Shown here: in pieces, positions 1 through 7,413 of the stretch
Numbering within the stretch: position 1 is the first letter of the stretch
Layout: every line of letters starts with the position of its first letter
Assembly: GCA_031290755.1 (NCBI GenBank)
Contig: JAITMY010000090.1
Coordinates: 1 to 10,746 of the forward strand
Length of the DNA stretch: 10,746 nucleotides
Source: Prevotellaceae bacterium
GTDB lineage: Bacteria; Bacteroidota; Bacteroidia; Bacteroidales; UBA932
Direction: 5' to 3'
Made by a program: the position numbers and the translations under genes
The notes under the pieces: generated by a model
The model's database searches: none
What the model was told of the DNA's origin: nothing
What the model saw: the letters and a program-made list of their open reading frames with translations, nothing else

Positions 1-2
1 TT

Positions 3-500
3 ACCCAAAAGGTGGTGGGCGAAATGTTTGGTGCGCTGATGGCGGCGGCTCCTGCTAAAAGAGCGCAACCCGAAACGCCAAGCGGTATGCTTTCGTCAGA
101 CGGCGCACGCCTGTACATAAACGGCAACGAGCTACCGCCGCATGAGGTGCGCAAAATCTTGCCCAATGCCGGCATTGTATCCAACTACAAAACGGGCAAC
201 ATTATGCTAATTACGGGGGCTTGTGCATTCCTTATTGGAGGAGTAGTATTCCTTACTAAACCGAATGTCATTTTTAATAATCATTTAGATAATGGTGAAG
301 ATAGGTCGCTTGGAACGCTTGGACTCGTGTTTGGAGGAATAGGATTGTGCGTTGGCGTTACAGGTTGTATCATGAAAATCAACGCCAAGCGTGCCATCAA
401 CAATGCGGTGGATACATATAACGCACGGCAATATCCCACACAGGCAACGCTACAGCTTACGCCAACAAGGCACGGGCTGGGGTTGGTATATACTTTCTAA
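3..500 (+). CDS. 3' part of a gene for a small two-helix membrane protein, function unknown
   Basis: The reading frame is already open at the left edge of the window, so the true start probably lies outside. A GTG at 12 and an ATG at 24 are possible internal starts but neither has a ribosome binding site. Counting from the first whole codon, a polar segment of about 65 residues contains a stretch with LYINGNELPPHEV. Two hydrophobic helices follow at about 66-84 and 103-124, joined by an Asn/Asp-rich loop, then a short basic tail ending in LGLVYTF. The overall form (a short 'display name' segment followed by paired helices) recalls uncharacterised Bacteroidetes envelope proteins, but I recognise no named family. 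Positions 200-420 are more AT-rich than the rest. The next gene starts 19 bases after the stop on the same strand, so co-transcription is likely. Confidence 0.7.
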   Translation, partial: TQKVVGEMFGALMAAAPAKRAQPETPSGMLSSDGARLYINGNELPPHEVRKILPNAGIVSNYKTGNIMLITGACAFLIGGVVFLTKPNVIFNNHLDNGEDRSLGTLGLVFGGIGLCVGVTGCIMKINAKRAINNAVDTYNARQYPTQATLQLTPTRHGLGLVYTF

Positions 501-519
501 CCATTAAACAATAAAAACC

Positions 520-1107
520 ATGAAAACAAAAACAACAATCGTGGCCATCGCGGCCATCATCGCAGGCGTAACGCTAAGCGGCTGCGGAGGGAGTAAGGAG
601 GTCGCCGGCGTTGCGCCCGGAAAAACCAAGAGGGTGAAGGACGAGTGCCAGCTGAAGGCCTTGGAGAAAGACGCTACGGCGTGGCGCTCGTGGGGCACGG
701 GCAGCTCGGCCAAGGAGTCGTTTGCCACCAACCTTGCCGAGCTGGACGCCCGCACCAAGCTGGCGCGGCAGCTCACGGTGCAAATCAACGGGTTTATCCG
801 GAGCTTCAACCAGCAGCACACCGCGGGCGCTGCCGCCGGCGAGGTCGGCAAGGCCAGCGAGGTGCAGCAGGCCTACGTGGACAAGCTGCTCACCGGCACG
901 CGCGTCATCTGCACCAACGCCTACGACGTGGCGGCCACCGGGCAGGTGGAGGTGTTTGTGTGCGTGGAGATGGACGAAAGCGCGGTGGCGGGCATCGTCA
1001 AAAAAATCTCGGACGAAAAGAAGCTGGCCATCGACTTTGCCGAGCGCCAGTTTTTGGACGAGATGAAGAAGGCTAAGGAGGATTTTAGGGCTTCGCAGGA
1101 GGAGTAA
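520..1107 (+). CDS. LPP20-like lipoprotein
   Basis: This encodes a 195-residue exported lipoprotein. The N-terminus is a clear type II signal: a basic start, a hydrophobic core at residues 7-19, and a lipobox LSGC with the lipidated Cys at residue 22. The mature part carries a block (about residues 42-90) with an AWRSWGTGSS-like motif and a regular Ala/Leu spacing ending DARTKLARQL. That pattern is seen in LPP20-type envelope lipoproteins. Two cysteines lie near residues 42 and 131, and the C-terminus is a highly charged helix. The role is not known; the family is usually described only as outer-membrane-associated. The ATG at 520 is chosen because it opens the signal peptide. No Shine-Dalgarno sequence precedes it, which is normal in Bacteroidetes. 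The stop overlaps the start of the next gene by one base (TAATG), so the two are translationally coupled. Confidence 0.75.
   Translation: MKTKTTIVAIAAIIAGVTLSGCGGSKEVAGVAPGKTKRVKDECQLKALEKDATAWRSWGTGSSAKESFATNLAELDARTKLARQLTVQINGFIRSFNQQHTAGAAAGEVGKASEVQQAYVDKLLTGTRVICTNAYDVAATGQVEVFVCVEMDESAVAGIVKKISDEKKLAIDFAERQFLDEMKKAKEDFRASQEE
1097..1104 (+). promoter_or_regulatory. Strong Shine-Dalgarno site for the LPP20-like gene
   Basis: AGGAGGAG sits two bases before the ATG at 1107, inside the end of the upstream gene. It is the best Shine-Dalgarno match in a window where most starts have none. Together with the one-base stop/start overlap it fixes the start at 1107 and suggests coupled translation of the two envelope genes. 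Confidence 0.6.
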
Positions 1108-2156
1108 TGAGGCCGCTTCTTTTAGGCGTATCCTTCGCGCTGGCCTCTCTTGCGCTCGCGGGGCAGGAGGCGCCTCCCGATTGGTTGGACAGGGCGGAGC
1201 GCGAGCTGGTTTACCCCGGCAGCACGTTTATCACCGGCTTTGCCTCCGAGCGCCTTGCCTCCAGCGCCGACCTCAGCGAGCTGAAAAACCACTTGCAGGC
1301 CGAGGCGAAAAGGAAGCTGTCGGAGGGCATCCGCCTGAAAATCGAGAGCGAAATCCGCGCCGGCGACCACAGCTTGCAGGCGGGCGGCAGGGAGCAGATA
1401 GTGTCGTCGTATGACGCGGCGGTGCACACCTCGTCTGACGCAGAGGTTGTGGGCGTAAAAACCGACACCTACTTCGACAGCCCCCAGAGCACCGTTTACG
1501 CCTTCGCCTACGTCAACAAGCACGAGCTGGCGGGCTACTACAAGGCCAGCATCAGCATGTTGGTAGCGCAGGCCGAGGGCGCCTTGCGCACCGCCGCGCA
1601 GCTGGAGCAAGGCGGCGAAAAGGCCAAGGCCCGCAAGCAGTGCGAGGGGGCGCTGCCTCTGTTAGAGCAGGTGCGCTACGCGCAGGGCTTGCTCTCGGCC
1701 ATCGCCTCCGCCGACAGCGAAAGCTTGCAGCAGGCGAAAGCAGAGGCGCTGCGCAGCGAGGCCACCCACCTGCTTGCGCGGCTACAGCAGGCGGTCTATG
1801 TGTATGTGGAGAGCGCGGAAACGAACTTTGGGGAGCCGGTTCACCTCTTAGCGCCGAAGCTCAAGGCCGAGCTGTCGAAGCACGGTTGCAGCTTCACCGC
1901 CGACCGCGCGGAGGCCGACTGGCTGCTGCGCATCGAGGCCTCCACCCGCCGCGGCAGCGAGCTGAGCGGCATTTACATGGCCTTTTTGGACGCCGTCGTT
2001 TCGCTGGTGGAGCGCAAGTCGGGCAGGGAGCTTTACGGCAACAGCTTCACCGACCTGAAGGGCGGCAGCACCGACTACGACCGCGCTGGCCGCAAGGCCT
2101 ACGATAGCGGCGTGGAGAAAATAGCGAGGGAGATAGTGAAAAGCATAGAGAAGTAG
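1107..2156 (+). CDS. Exported LPP20-like domain protein with C-terminal alpha/beta domain
   Basis: This is a 349-residue protein with a cleavable N-terminal signal (residues 1 to about 19, ending ALAG). The first part, starting PPDWLDRAE and running to about residue 150, has the LPP20-like layout: an Ala-rich helix with regular LA/AK spacing, then strands with VYAFAYVNK. A long Ala/Gln/Glu-rich helical section covers about 150-230. A separate C-terminal domain begins near 231 (VYVYVESAE) and contains the pattern 'hydrophobic strand, Lys-rich helix, AEADWLLRI strand', as in small periplasmic assembly-factor folds. That fold guess is inference. The start codon overlaps the upstream stop and has a strong AGGAGGAG ribosome binding site at 1097-1104, which is rare in this window. 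The last 50 bases plus 26 bases past the stop recur at 7505-7580. Confidence 0.75.
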   Translation: MRPLLLGVSFALASLALAGQEAPPDWLDRAERELVYPGSTFITGFASERLASSADLSELKNHLQAEAKRKLSEGIRLKIESEIRAGDHSLQAGGREQIVSSYDAAVHTSSDAEVVGVKTDTYFDSPQSTVYAFAYVNKHELAGYYKASISMLVAQAEGALRTAAQLEQGGEKAKARKQCEGALPLLEQVRYAQGLLSAIASADSESLQQAKAEALRSEATHLLARLQQAVYVYVESAETNFGEPVHLLAPKLKAELSKHGCSFTADRAEADWLLRIEASTRRGSELSGIYMAFLDAVVSLVERKSGRELYGNSFTDLKGGSTDYDRAGRKAYDSGVEKIAREIVKSIEK

Positions 2157-2182
2157 AAGGGTGCTCGCCGCTGGGCGGGAAT
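2107..2182 (+). repeat. 76-bp dispersed direct repeat, copy A (3' end of LPP20-like gene)
   Basis: This segment, which spans the last 16 codons, the stop and 26 bases after it, is matched by 7505-7580 with 71 of 76 positions identical and no gaps, counted by eye. Copy A is the one inside an intact gene and is taken as the parent or the intact paralog. The final part holds a small CCGC/GCGG hairpin that is kept in both copies. Confidence 0.9.
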
Positions 2183-2206
2183 TTCCGAAAAAATCTTTTT
2201 CAATAA

Positions 2207-2237
2207 TTTGGTAAATCAAAAACTTTCGCTACCTTCG
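2207..2237 (+). promoter_or_regulatory. Bacteroidetes-type promoter ahead of the repeat array
   Basis: A TTTG -33 element at 2207-2210 is followed after exactly 19 bases by TACCTTCG at 2230-2237, close to the TAnnTTTG -7 consensus. The spacing is optimal for the Bacteroidetes housekeeping sigma factor. Transcription would start near 2243 and run through the hairpin at 2308-2336 and the 42-bp array towards the DUF6261 gene. It is the best promoter candidate for the 2769-7365 operon, with a leader of about 525 bases. Confidence 0.55.
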
Positions 2238-2395
2238 CGCGTTCAATTTTGGTCATTTGCCAAACAAATATAATTAGGATGAATAATTTTAACATTTGCG
2301 ATATCTTCTGTAGCCCAGCACCACAAAGGGCTATAGTGAATTTTGCCCCCCCCCATGTAACATTTTTTAATACTTATAAGTGTTCTTTTGCAGTG
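2238..2395. other. AT-rich leader segment with hairpin and C9 run, no supported gene
   Basis: This stretch lies between the promoter and the tandem array. It contains an inverted repeat (CTGTAGCCC at 2308-2316 with GGGCTATAG at 2328-2336, nine pairs including one wobble, loop of 11), a run of nine C at 2346-2354, and a 10-bp palindrome ACTTATAAGT at 2372-2381. An ATG at 2279 opens a frame that runs through the array to 2749, but it has no recognisable domain and the array keeps every frame open, so I do not call a gene. Confidence 0.5.
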
Positions 2396-2725
2396 CCGCA
2401 GCCTTGCGGCAGGCTTGCGTACGCCCGTATAAGCCCGCCGCACATTGGCGGCAGGCTTTCCGACGCGCCGGATTTGTTCCCGCACTACTGCGGCGGACTT
2501 TCCGACGCGCCGGATTTGTTCCCGCACTACTGCGGCAGACTTTCCGACACGCCGGAAACCTTCCCGCACTACTGCGGCGGACTTTCCGACATGCCGGAAA
2601 CCTTCCCGCACTACTGCGGCGGACTTTCCGACGCGCCGGAAACCTTCCCGCACTATTGCGGCGGGCTTTCCGACGCGCCGGAAACCTTCCCGCACATTGG
2701 CGGCGGGTTTTCCGACGTGCCAGAT
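2396..2725. repeat. Tandem array of about eight 42-bp units, each with two hairpins
   Basis: Units start at 2396, 2438, 2480, 2522, 2564, 2606, 2648 and 2690; the first is degenerate and the last is cut short. A typical unit opens with CCGCACTACTGCGG (5-bp stem, CTAC loop) and contains a second inverted repeat, TTTCCG with CGGAAA around ACGCGC. Units at 2438 and 2480 end GATTTGTTC, whereas those from 2522 to 2648 end GAAACCTTC, which lengthens the second stem. The outermost clear units (2438, 2690) share CACATTGGCGG in place of CACTACTGCGG. The period is a multiple of three, so several frames stay open on both strands and give long but spurious ORFs. There are no unique spacers, so it is not a CRISPR. 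A REP/BIME-like intergenic element is the nearest analogy; no function is shown. Confidence 0.9.
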
Positions 2726-2768
2726 GATGCTTTGCACGCCAAATCCTAACCTTAAAATACATTTTACC

Positions 2769-3701
2769 ATGAAAATCAAAGCCATTATTTTCAGCTACCT
2801 GCGCAACGAGGCGCACTTGGAGTTTCTGCTGGTGTTTCGGAGCCTGCTGGAGAGGTTTCCCGACGCGCGGGCACTGGTGGAGATGCTCTGCGCACCCTTC
2901 GCCCAGCTGCTGGCGCTGGAGCAAAAGTTGGTGGACGCCGCCCGCGCCAGCAACTTCACCCAGCTGCTGGCGGATGTTGACCACCGCGTTGACCGCGACA
3001 TTGCGGCGATTAAGGCGGCCATCAGGTCGGCCCAGCACCACTTTGACCCCGCCGTGGCCGAGGCCGCCCGCGAGCTGCACGACCGCATGAAATCGTTCGG
3101 CGACATCAAGGCCAAGGCCTACGAGGAGGAAAGCGCGGCGGTGCAGCGGCTGCTGGCCGACCTGCAAGGGCCGCTGGTGCAGCAGACAAGGCTGGTGAAC
3201 GTTGCGGAGTGGGTGGCGGAGCTGGCCAACGCCGAGGCGGAGTTCGTGTCGCTCTTCGCGCAGCGCAACACCGAGCTGGCCGACCGCCCGCAGGAAAACC
3301 TGCGCGACGTGCGCCGCCAAATTGAGGAAGCATACCACAAAATCACCGCCTGCATTGACACCGACCTCATCCTGCACGGCGAAGAAAAATGCGGCGAGCT
3401 GGCGCGGCAGCTCAACGAGGAGGTGCGGTACTTCAACGAGCACAGCCACCACCACGCCAAGCATGACCTGCACCACGCCGCGGTGGACAGCATCGCCGAC
3501 CAGCCGTTTGCCGGCAAGGCCGTAACGCCCATCCCCACCGTGCGCTACACCGACAGCAAGGGCGAGGCGCTGGAGCTGACCTTTGCCAAGGACTTCACGC
3601 TAACGTATAAGGACAACGACCGCGTGGGCACGGCGGAGGTCATCATTCACGGCAAGGGCGCGTACAAGGGGCAGAAGGTGGTAACGTTTAGTATCGTTTA
3701 G
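2769..3701 (+). CDS. DUF6261 family protein with C-terminal Ig-like domain
   Basis: This encodes a 310-residue protein. Residues 1 to about 205 match the DUF6261 pattern as I know it from Bacteroidetes: an opening LRNEAHLEFL, a central HFDP...AA..L motif followed by YEEESAAVQ, and a helix ending near LRDVRRQIEEAYHKI. The fold is mostly helical and no catalytic role is known. A His-rich linker near 225-240 leads to an Ig-like domain (about 242-310) with the layout 'FAGKAVTPIPTV ... FTLTYKDNDRVGTAEVIIHGKGAYKG', common in surface proteins. No signal peptide is visible, which is odd next to such a domain. The ATG at 2769 is chosen over upstream in-frame codons because those lie in the 42-bp array. 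The next gene begins within 15 bases of the stop. Confidence 0.8.
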   Translation: MKIKAIIFSYLRNEAHLEFLLVFRSLLERFPDARALVEMLCAPFAQLLALEQKLVDAARASNFTQLLADVDHRVDRDIAAIKAAIRSAQHHFDPAVAEAARELHDRMKSFGDIKAKAYEEESAAVQRLLADLQGPLVQQTRLVNVAEWVAELANAEAEFVSLFAQRNTELADRPQENLRDVRRQIEEAYHKITACIDTDLILHGEEKCGELARQLNEEVRYFNEHSHHHAKHDLHHAAVDSIADQPFAGKAVTPIPTVRYTDSKGEALELTFAKDFTLTYKDNDRVGTAEVIIHGKGAYKGQKVVTFSIV

Positions 3702-3715
3702 GGATAAAAGTGGCC

Positions 3716-4462
3716 ATGCTGCTATCAATCATCATCCCCTGCTACAACGAGCAACAGCGCCTCCGCAGCGAAGCCTTTGCTGCATTTGCCAACCTGCACG
3801 AAGAGGTCTGCATCCTGTTTGTAAACGACGGCAGCAGCGACAGCACGCTGCCGCTGCTGCACCGTCTGGCGGCGCAGTGCCCCAACGTTGAGGTGCTTGC
3901 CCTGCCCCGCAACGTTGGCAAGGCCGAGGCCGTGCGGCAAGGCGTGCTGCACCTGCTGCGCACCCAGCCAAGCCTCTCCGCCGTTGCCTTCTACGATGCC
4001 GACATGGCCGCTCCACTTGCCGATTTGCTGATGATGGCGGACTTGCAGGCCTCCAAAGGCTACTTCATGGTAGCGGCCACGCGCATCAGGCGGTTGGGGG
4101 GCAACGTTGAGCGCCGGTTTGTCCGCTTCTTTTTGGGGCGAATGTTTGCCACTGCCGTCGCCACCATTCTGCACATGCCGGTGTACGACACGCAGTGCGG
4201 CGCTAAGGTCATCCGCGCCGACGTTGCCGCCGTCATCTTCGCCGCGCCCTTTGTGAGCCGGTGGCTTTTCGACATAGAGCTGTTTGCCCGCATTGCCATT
4301 GCCTACGGCCACCGCGCAGCGGTACTCAACATATACGAGTTCCCCCTCTCCGAGTGGCGCGACATACGCGGCTCCAAGCTGGGCTGGCGCGAAATACTGC
4401 GCCAGCCCATCAGCCTTTTCAAAGTATATTGGCATTACAAGAAGCAAATACAACGCTCATAA
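3716..4462 (+). CDS. Family 2 glycosyltransferase, dolichyl-/polyprenyl-phosphate glucosyltransferase (ALG5) type
   Basis: This encodes a cytoplasmic 248-residue GT-A glycosyltransferase that is expected to move a sugar from a nucleotide donor to a polyprenyl phosphate or similar lipid at the inner membrane. The visible motifs, in order, are SIIIPCYNE at residues 4-12, FVNDGSSD with Asp38 and Asp42, the metal-binding DAD at 94-96, DTQCGAKV at 158-165 and WLFDIEL at 183-189. These match the ALG5-like branch of GT2 (the 'QCG' and 'W.FD.E' signatures). It has no membrane helices at the C-terminus, unlike GtrB. The ATG at 3716 fits the usual start just before SIIIP; a GTG at 3710 would add two residues. 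It lies between the DUF6261 gene and the GT39-like gene (11-base gap), so it likely supplies the lipid-linked sugar for that membrane enzyme. Confidence 0.85.
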   Translation: MLLSIIIPCYNEQQRLRSEAFAAFANLHEEVCILFVNDGSSDSTLPLLHRLAAQCPNVEVLALPRNVGKAEAVRQGVLHLLRTQPSLSAVAFYDADMAAPLADLLMMADLQASKGYFMVAATRIRRLGGNVERRFVRFFLGRMFATAVATILHMPVYDTQCGAKVIRADVAAVIFAAPFVSRWLFDIELFARIAIAYGHRAAVLNIYEFPLSEWRDIRGSKLGWREILRQPISLFKVYWHYKKQIQRS

Positions 4463-4473
4463 TTCATACAGCC

Positions 4474-6564
4474 ATGAAAAAATATTTCTCCTACAAAAAC
4501 GCATTCATCGCAGTCGCCGCGGCGCTGCTGCTGGCCATGCCCCTGCTAAGCCTCCCTGCCGGCAACTCCGGTGACGAGGACGGGTTTCAAATCCCGCAGG
4601 GCGACCACGTGGTCAGCTGGTATCGCACGTTAGGGCAAGATTCGAGCTGCTTCACCTTTCAAAACCTGAAGTACTACGGATCGTCCTTTGACGTGATAAC
4701 CGCCTTTGTGAACCAAACCTTTGGCATCGACAACATCCACACCACCCGCCACATTTTCAACGCCCTGTTCGGCTGGCTGTGCGTGCTGTTTGCGGGGCTA
4801 ACAGCCGTGCGCCTTGCAGGCTGGCGAGCGGGGCTAATGGCAATGGCGCTGCTGGTGGCGTCGCCGCGCTTTTTGGGGCACTCGTTCAACAACCCCAAAG
4901 ACATACCTTTTGCCGCATCGGTCATCATGGCGCTCTACTTTATGCTGATGTTTTTCCGCCAATTCCCCAAGGTCAAAGCCAGCGCTGTGGCGTGGCTGGT
5001 GGCGGCCATTGCGTTGTCCATCAGCGTTCGCATCGGTGGGCTTATTCTATTTGGCTTCTTTGGCCTCTTCTCCTTTCTTTTTTTGGTAAAAGAGCACCTC
5101 GCCACCAAAGGCGCCACCAAAAACAAGCAGCAGCACCGCGCCGCTACCCGCCTCTGCTTTCGCCGCCTGCTGCTCTACGGCATTACCATTTGCGTGGCGG
5201 GCTACTTTCTTGGGCTGATACTGTGGCCGTATGCCTTGCAGCAGCCCCTCAAAAACCCAATGGAGGCGTTTGCCCAAATGTCTAAGTTCCCTATAGCGCT
5301 CCGCCAAATATTCGAAGGGCGAATGCAGTGGTCGGACGGGCTGCCGTGGTACTACACGCCAAAGTACATGCTCATCACCATTCCCATAGCCGTCATAATC
5401 GGGATGGTGGCCTACCTCTTTGCCGGCGGGCTGAAAAAGAAAAACCTCTTCACAACGGCCATCGTTTACATTGCGTTCATCTTTCCCGTTTTTTGGATTG
5501 CGTACACCAACGCCAACGTTTACGGGGGCTGGCGGCACTCGCTGTTCGCCTACCCGATGCTGACGGTGGCGGCAGGGCTTGGCTTCAACGCAATAGTAGG
5601 CTTCGCCAAAAAGCGCTACGTGAAAATCGCGCTCACCGCGCTGCCGTTCGTTTTGCTGCTGCCCCCAGTTACCTTCATCGCGCAAAACCACCCCTACGAG
5701 TACACCTACTTCAACTGCTTTGTGGGCGGCACAAAGGGTGCATTTGGCCGCTACGAAATGGACTACTACTACCACACGACGCGCGAGCTGTCGGAGTGGA
5801 TTAAGCGCGACGTGGAGCGGAACGGTGCGCCCGACAGCACGCGCAAAACCCGCGTGGTCTCTTGGCATACGGCATCGGTGCAGTACTTTTTCCGCCACGA
5901 CACGGCCGATTTTTCGGTAGGCTTCGTGCGTTGGCACGAGCGCGGAAACAGTAATTGGGACTACGCCGCGTTTGCCGTTACCGGCATCATCCCCGAAATA
6001 CTGCGCAACGCAAAAACGTTCCCGCCCAAGAACACCGTTTACACGGTGAAGGCCGACGGAGTGCCCATCGGCATTGTGCTTAAGCGCGAAGACCGGTCGG
6101 ACTTTTACGGCCACGAGGCCATGAAAGAGAGCAAAGTCGGCGAAGCTATTGGGCACCTCAACAAAGCGTTGGGCTACGACGAACACAACGAGCAAGCGCT
6201 GGAAGATTTGATAAACATTTACTGGCAGGTGCAAATGCAAGACTCCGCAATGCTGCTGGCAAAGCGCTGGGTAGGCTTCAACAGGGGGAACACCACCGCG
6301 CTCAACTACCTTGCCAATCTGCACTACGCACAAGGAAACCTGTCGGAAGCAATGGTGGCCGCCAACGCCATCACAAAGCTCAACTCGCGCGAAATAGCAG
6401 GCTTGTGGATAACCGCCAACGTGCACTACCGCGACAACAACCCCGACGCGGCGCTGCGCGTGGTTGACCAAATTTTACAGCTGCGCGCAGACTTCCAGCC
6501 CGCCCTTGCGCTAAAGGCGGAAATACACGAACGCAAAGGCAGCAAGCAAGCAGCACCACGGTAA
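4474..6564 (+). CDS. GT39-like multi-spanning glycosyltransferase with C-terminal TPR repeats
   Basis: This encodes a 696-residue membrane protein. A first helix (about residues 10-28) is followed by a loop with GDEDG at 33-37; acidic residues here are the usual metal/donor site of GT-C (PMT/ArnT-type) enzymes. A conserved block NIHTTRHIFNALFGW and the SPRFLGHSFNNPKD segment follow, then several more helices up to about residue 420. A soluble section containing HPYEYTYFN and then TPR-like repeats (about 546-690, for example ALNYLANLHYAQGNLSEAM) form the C-terminus. Such proteins use polyprenyl-phosphate sugars on the outer face of the inner membrane, which fits the ALG5-like neighbour; the acceptor is unknown. 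The start at 4474 is chosen because the upstream extension overlaps the previous gene and is out of character. Codon use matches the neighbours. Confidence 0.75.
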   Translation: MKKYFSYKNAFIAVAAALLLAMPLLSLPAGNSGDEDGFQIPQGDHVVSWYRTLGQDSSCFTFQNLKYYGSSFDVITAFVNQTFGIDNIHTTRHIFNALFGWLCVLFAGLTAVRLAGWRAGLMAMALLVASPRFLGHSFNNPKDIPFAASVIMALYFMLMFFRQFPKVKASAVAWLVAAIALSISVRIGGLILFGFFGLFSFLFLVKEHLATKGATKNKQQHRAATRLCFRRLLLYGITICVAGYFLGLILWPYALQQPLKNPMEAFAQMSKFPIALRQIFEGRMQWSDGLPWYYTPKYMLITIPIAVIIGMVAYLFAGGLKKKNLFTTAIVYIAFIFPVFWIAYTNANVYGGWRHSLFAYPMLTVAAGLGFNAIVGFAKKRYVKIALTALPFVLLLPPVTFIAQNHPYEYTYFNCFVGGTKGAFGRYEMDYYYHTTRELSEWIKRDVERNGAPDSTRKTRVVSWHTASVQYFFRHDTADFSVGFVRWHERGNSNWDYAAFAVTGIIPEILRNAKTFPPKNTVYTVKADGVPIGIVLKREDRSDFYGHEAMKESKVGEAIGHLNKALGYDEHNEQALEDLINIYWQVQMQDSAMLLAKRWVGFNRGNTTALNYLANLHYAQGNLSEAMVAANAITKLNSREIAGLWITANVHYRDNNPDAALRVVDQILQLRADFQPALALKAEIHERKGSKQAAPR

Positions 6565-6597
6565 GCAAGAGCTACAACAAAACAATTTTATCTACGT

Positions 6598-7365
6598 ATG
6601 AAAAGTAAAAAAATGTTCTTAGCGGTAGCCACGGCAGCAGCGATCGCAGCTACATTGCCTGCGCTGGCCGCACGCCCCTCCTACGAGCCGGAAATGGTGC
6701 AGGTAGAAGGCGGCACCTTTCTCATGGGCTGCACCATAGAGCTGGGAAGCGATTGCCTCAGCGACGAAAACCCTGCGCACAGCGTAGCGCTGAGCAGCTT
6801 CAAAATCAGCAAGCACGAGGTAACGCAGGCGCAGTGGCTGGCGGTGATGGGTAGCTGGCCGCACGCCGCACCCTCGCCCACCTACGGCACGGGCGACCGC
6901 TACCCCGCCTACAACGTAAGCTGGGAGGATGCGCAGCAGTTCATTGCCAAGCTCAACCAGCTAACGGGAAAAAGCTACCGTCTGCCCACTGAGGCCGAGT
7001 GGGAGTATGCAGCGCGGGGCGGCGCGAAAAGCTATAGGTATAGGTACAGCGGCAGCAACACCGTAGGCGACGTGGCGTGGCACAGCGACAACGCAGGCCG
7101 CGCCACCCACGCTGTAGGAGCAAAGCAGCCAAACGAGCTGGGCATTTACGACATGAGCGGAAACGTGTGGGAGTGGTGCAGCGATAAGTTTGGCAGCTAC
7201 AGTGGCTACGAGCAGGTTGACCCCACAGGCCCCACGCGGGGCTTCAACCGCGTACTGCGCGGGGGAGGCTGGAACAACACCGCCCCCGCCTGCCGCGCCA
7301 CCCACCGCAGCTACAGCCCCGGCCACCACTACCACAACATCGGGTTCCGCGTGGTGCTGCCTTAA
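6598..7365 (+). CDS. Exported SUMF1/FGE-sulfatase domain protein, probably not a formylglycine-generating enzyme
   Basis: This encodes a 255-residue protein with a signal peptide (residues 1 to about 25, ending LAA) and a single SUMF1-type domain. The visible motifs are EMVQVEGGTFLMG, ISKHEVTQAQW, YPAYNVSWEDAQQF, YRLPTEAEWEYAARGG, ELGIYDMSGNVWEWC and RVLRGGGW, ending IGFRVV. True formylglycine-generating enzymes carry a pair of active cysteines near the C-terminus; here only one Cys is in that region (Cys232, in ACRATHRSY) and the other nearby Cys is at 194. It is therefore more likely a structural or binding member, like GldJ/GldK-type or the many exported SUMF1-like proteins of Bacteroidetes. 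It is last in the 2769-7365 gene row, 33 bases after the GT39-like gene. No clear terminator follows. Confidence 0.85.
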   Translation: MKSKKMFLAVATAAAIAATLPALAARPSYEPEMVQVEGGTFLMGCTIELGSDCLSDENPAHSVALSSFKISKHEVTQAQWLAVMGSWPHAAPSPTYGTGDRYPAYNVSWEDAQQFIAKLNQLTGKSYRLPTEAEWEYAARGGAKSYRYRYSGSNTVGDVAWHSDNAGRATHAVGAKQPNELGIYDMSGNVWEWCSDKFGSYSGYEQVDPTGPTRGFNRVLRGGGWNNTAPACRATHRSYSPGHHYHNIGFRVVLP

Positions 7366-7413
7366 CGTTTCCTGCGCGTGGGGAAAGGAACGTTCCCAAC
7401 CGAGCTGCCCTCT

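Noticed and set aside
2189..2204. 16-base match to 8405-8420 (AAAAATCTTTTTCAAT)
   Set aside because: Low-complexity A/T sequence; such a match is weak evidence of relatedness and its flanks do not align.
2396..2725. CRISPR array
   Set aside because: The whole 42-bp unit repeats, with no unique spacers and no cas genes nearby.
2445..2768. N-terminal extension of the DUF6261 gene into the array
   Set aside because: The extension consists of array sequence; the family start fits ATG 2769.
2249..2785. Long open frames on both strands through the 42-bp array (14-residue repeats such as LSDAPETFPHYCGG or VGKSAAVVREGF)
   Set aside because: The 42-bp period is divisible by three, so several frames are open on both strands by default; none has a domain, a ribosome binding site or non-repeat coding character.
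4261..4473. N-terminal extension of the GT39-like gene
   Set aside because: It overlaps the upstream glycosyltransferase gene in another frame; the ATG at 4474 directly precedes the first membrane helix.
5047..6471. Long minus-strand open frame opposite the GT39-like gene
   Set aside because: Shadow of a GC-rich gene; no recognisable motif and no start signals. The same applies to minus-strand frames opposite hdrA.
7364..7396. Terminator after the SUMF1-like gene
   Set aside because: There are inverted repeats (AACGTT pair, GGAACGTTCC palindrome) but no stable GC stem followed by a T run.
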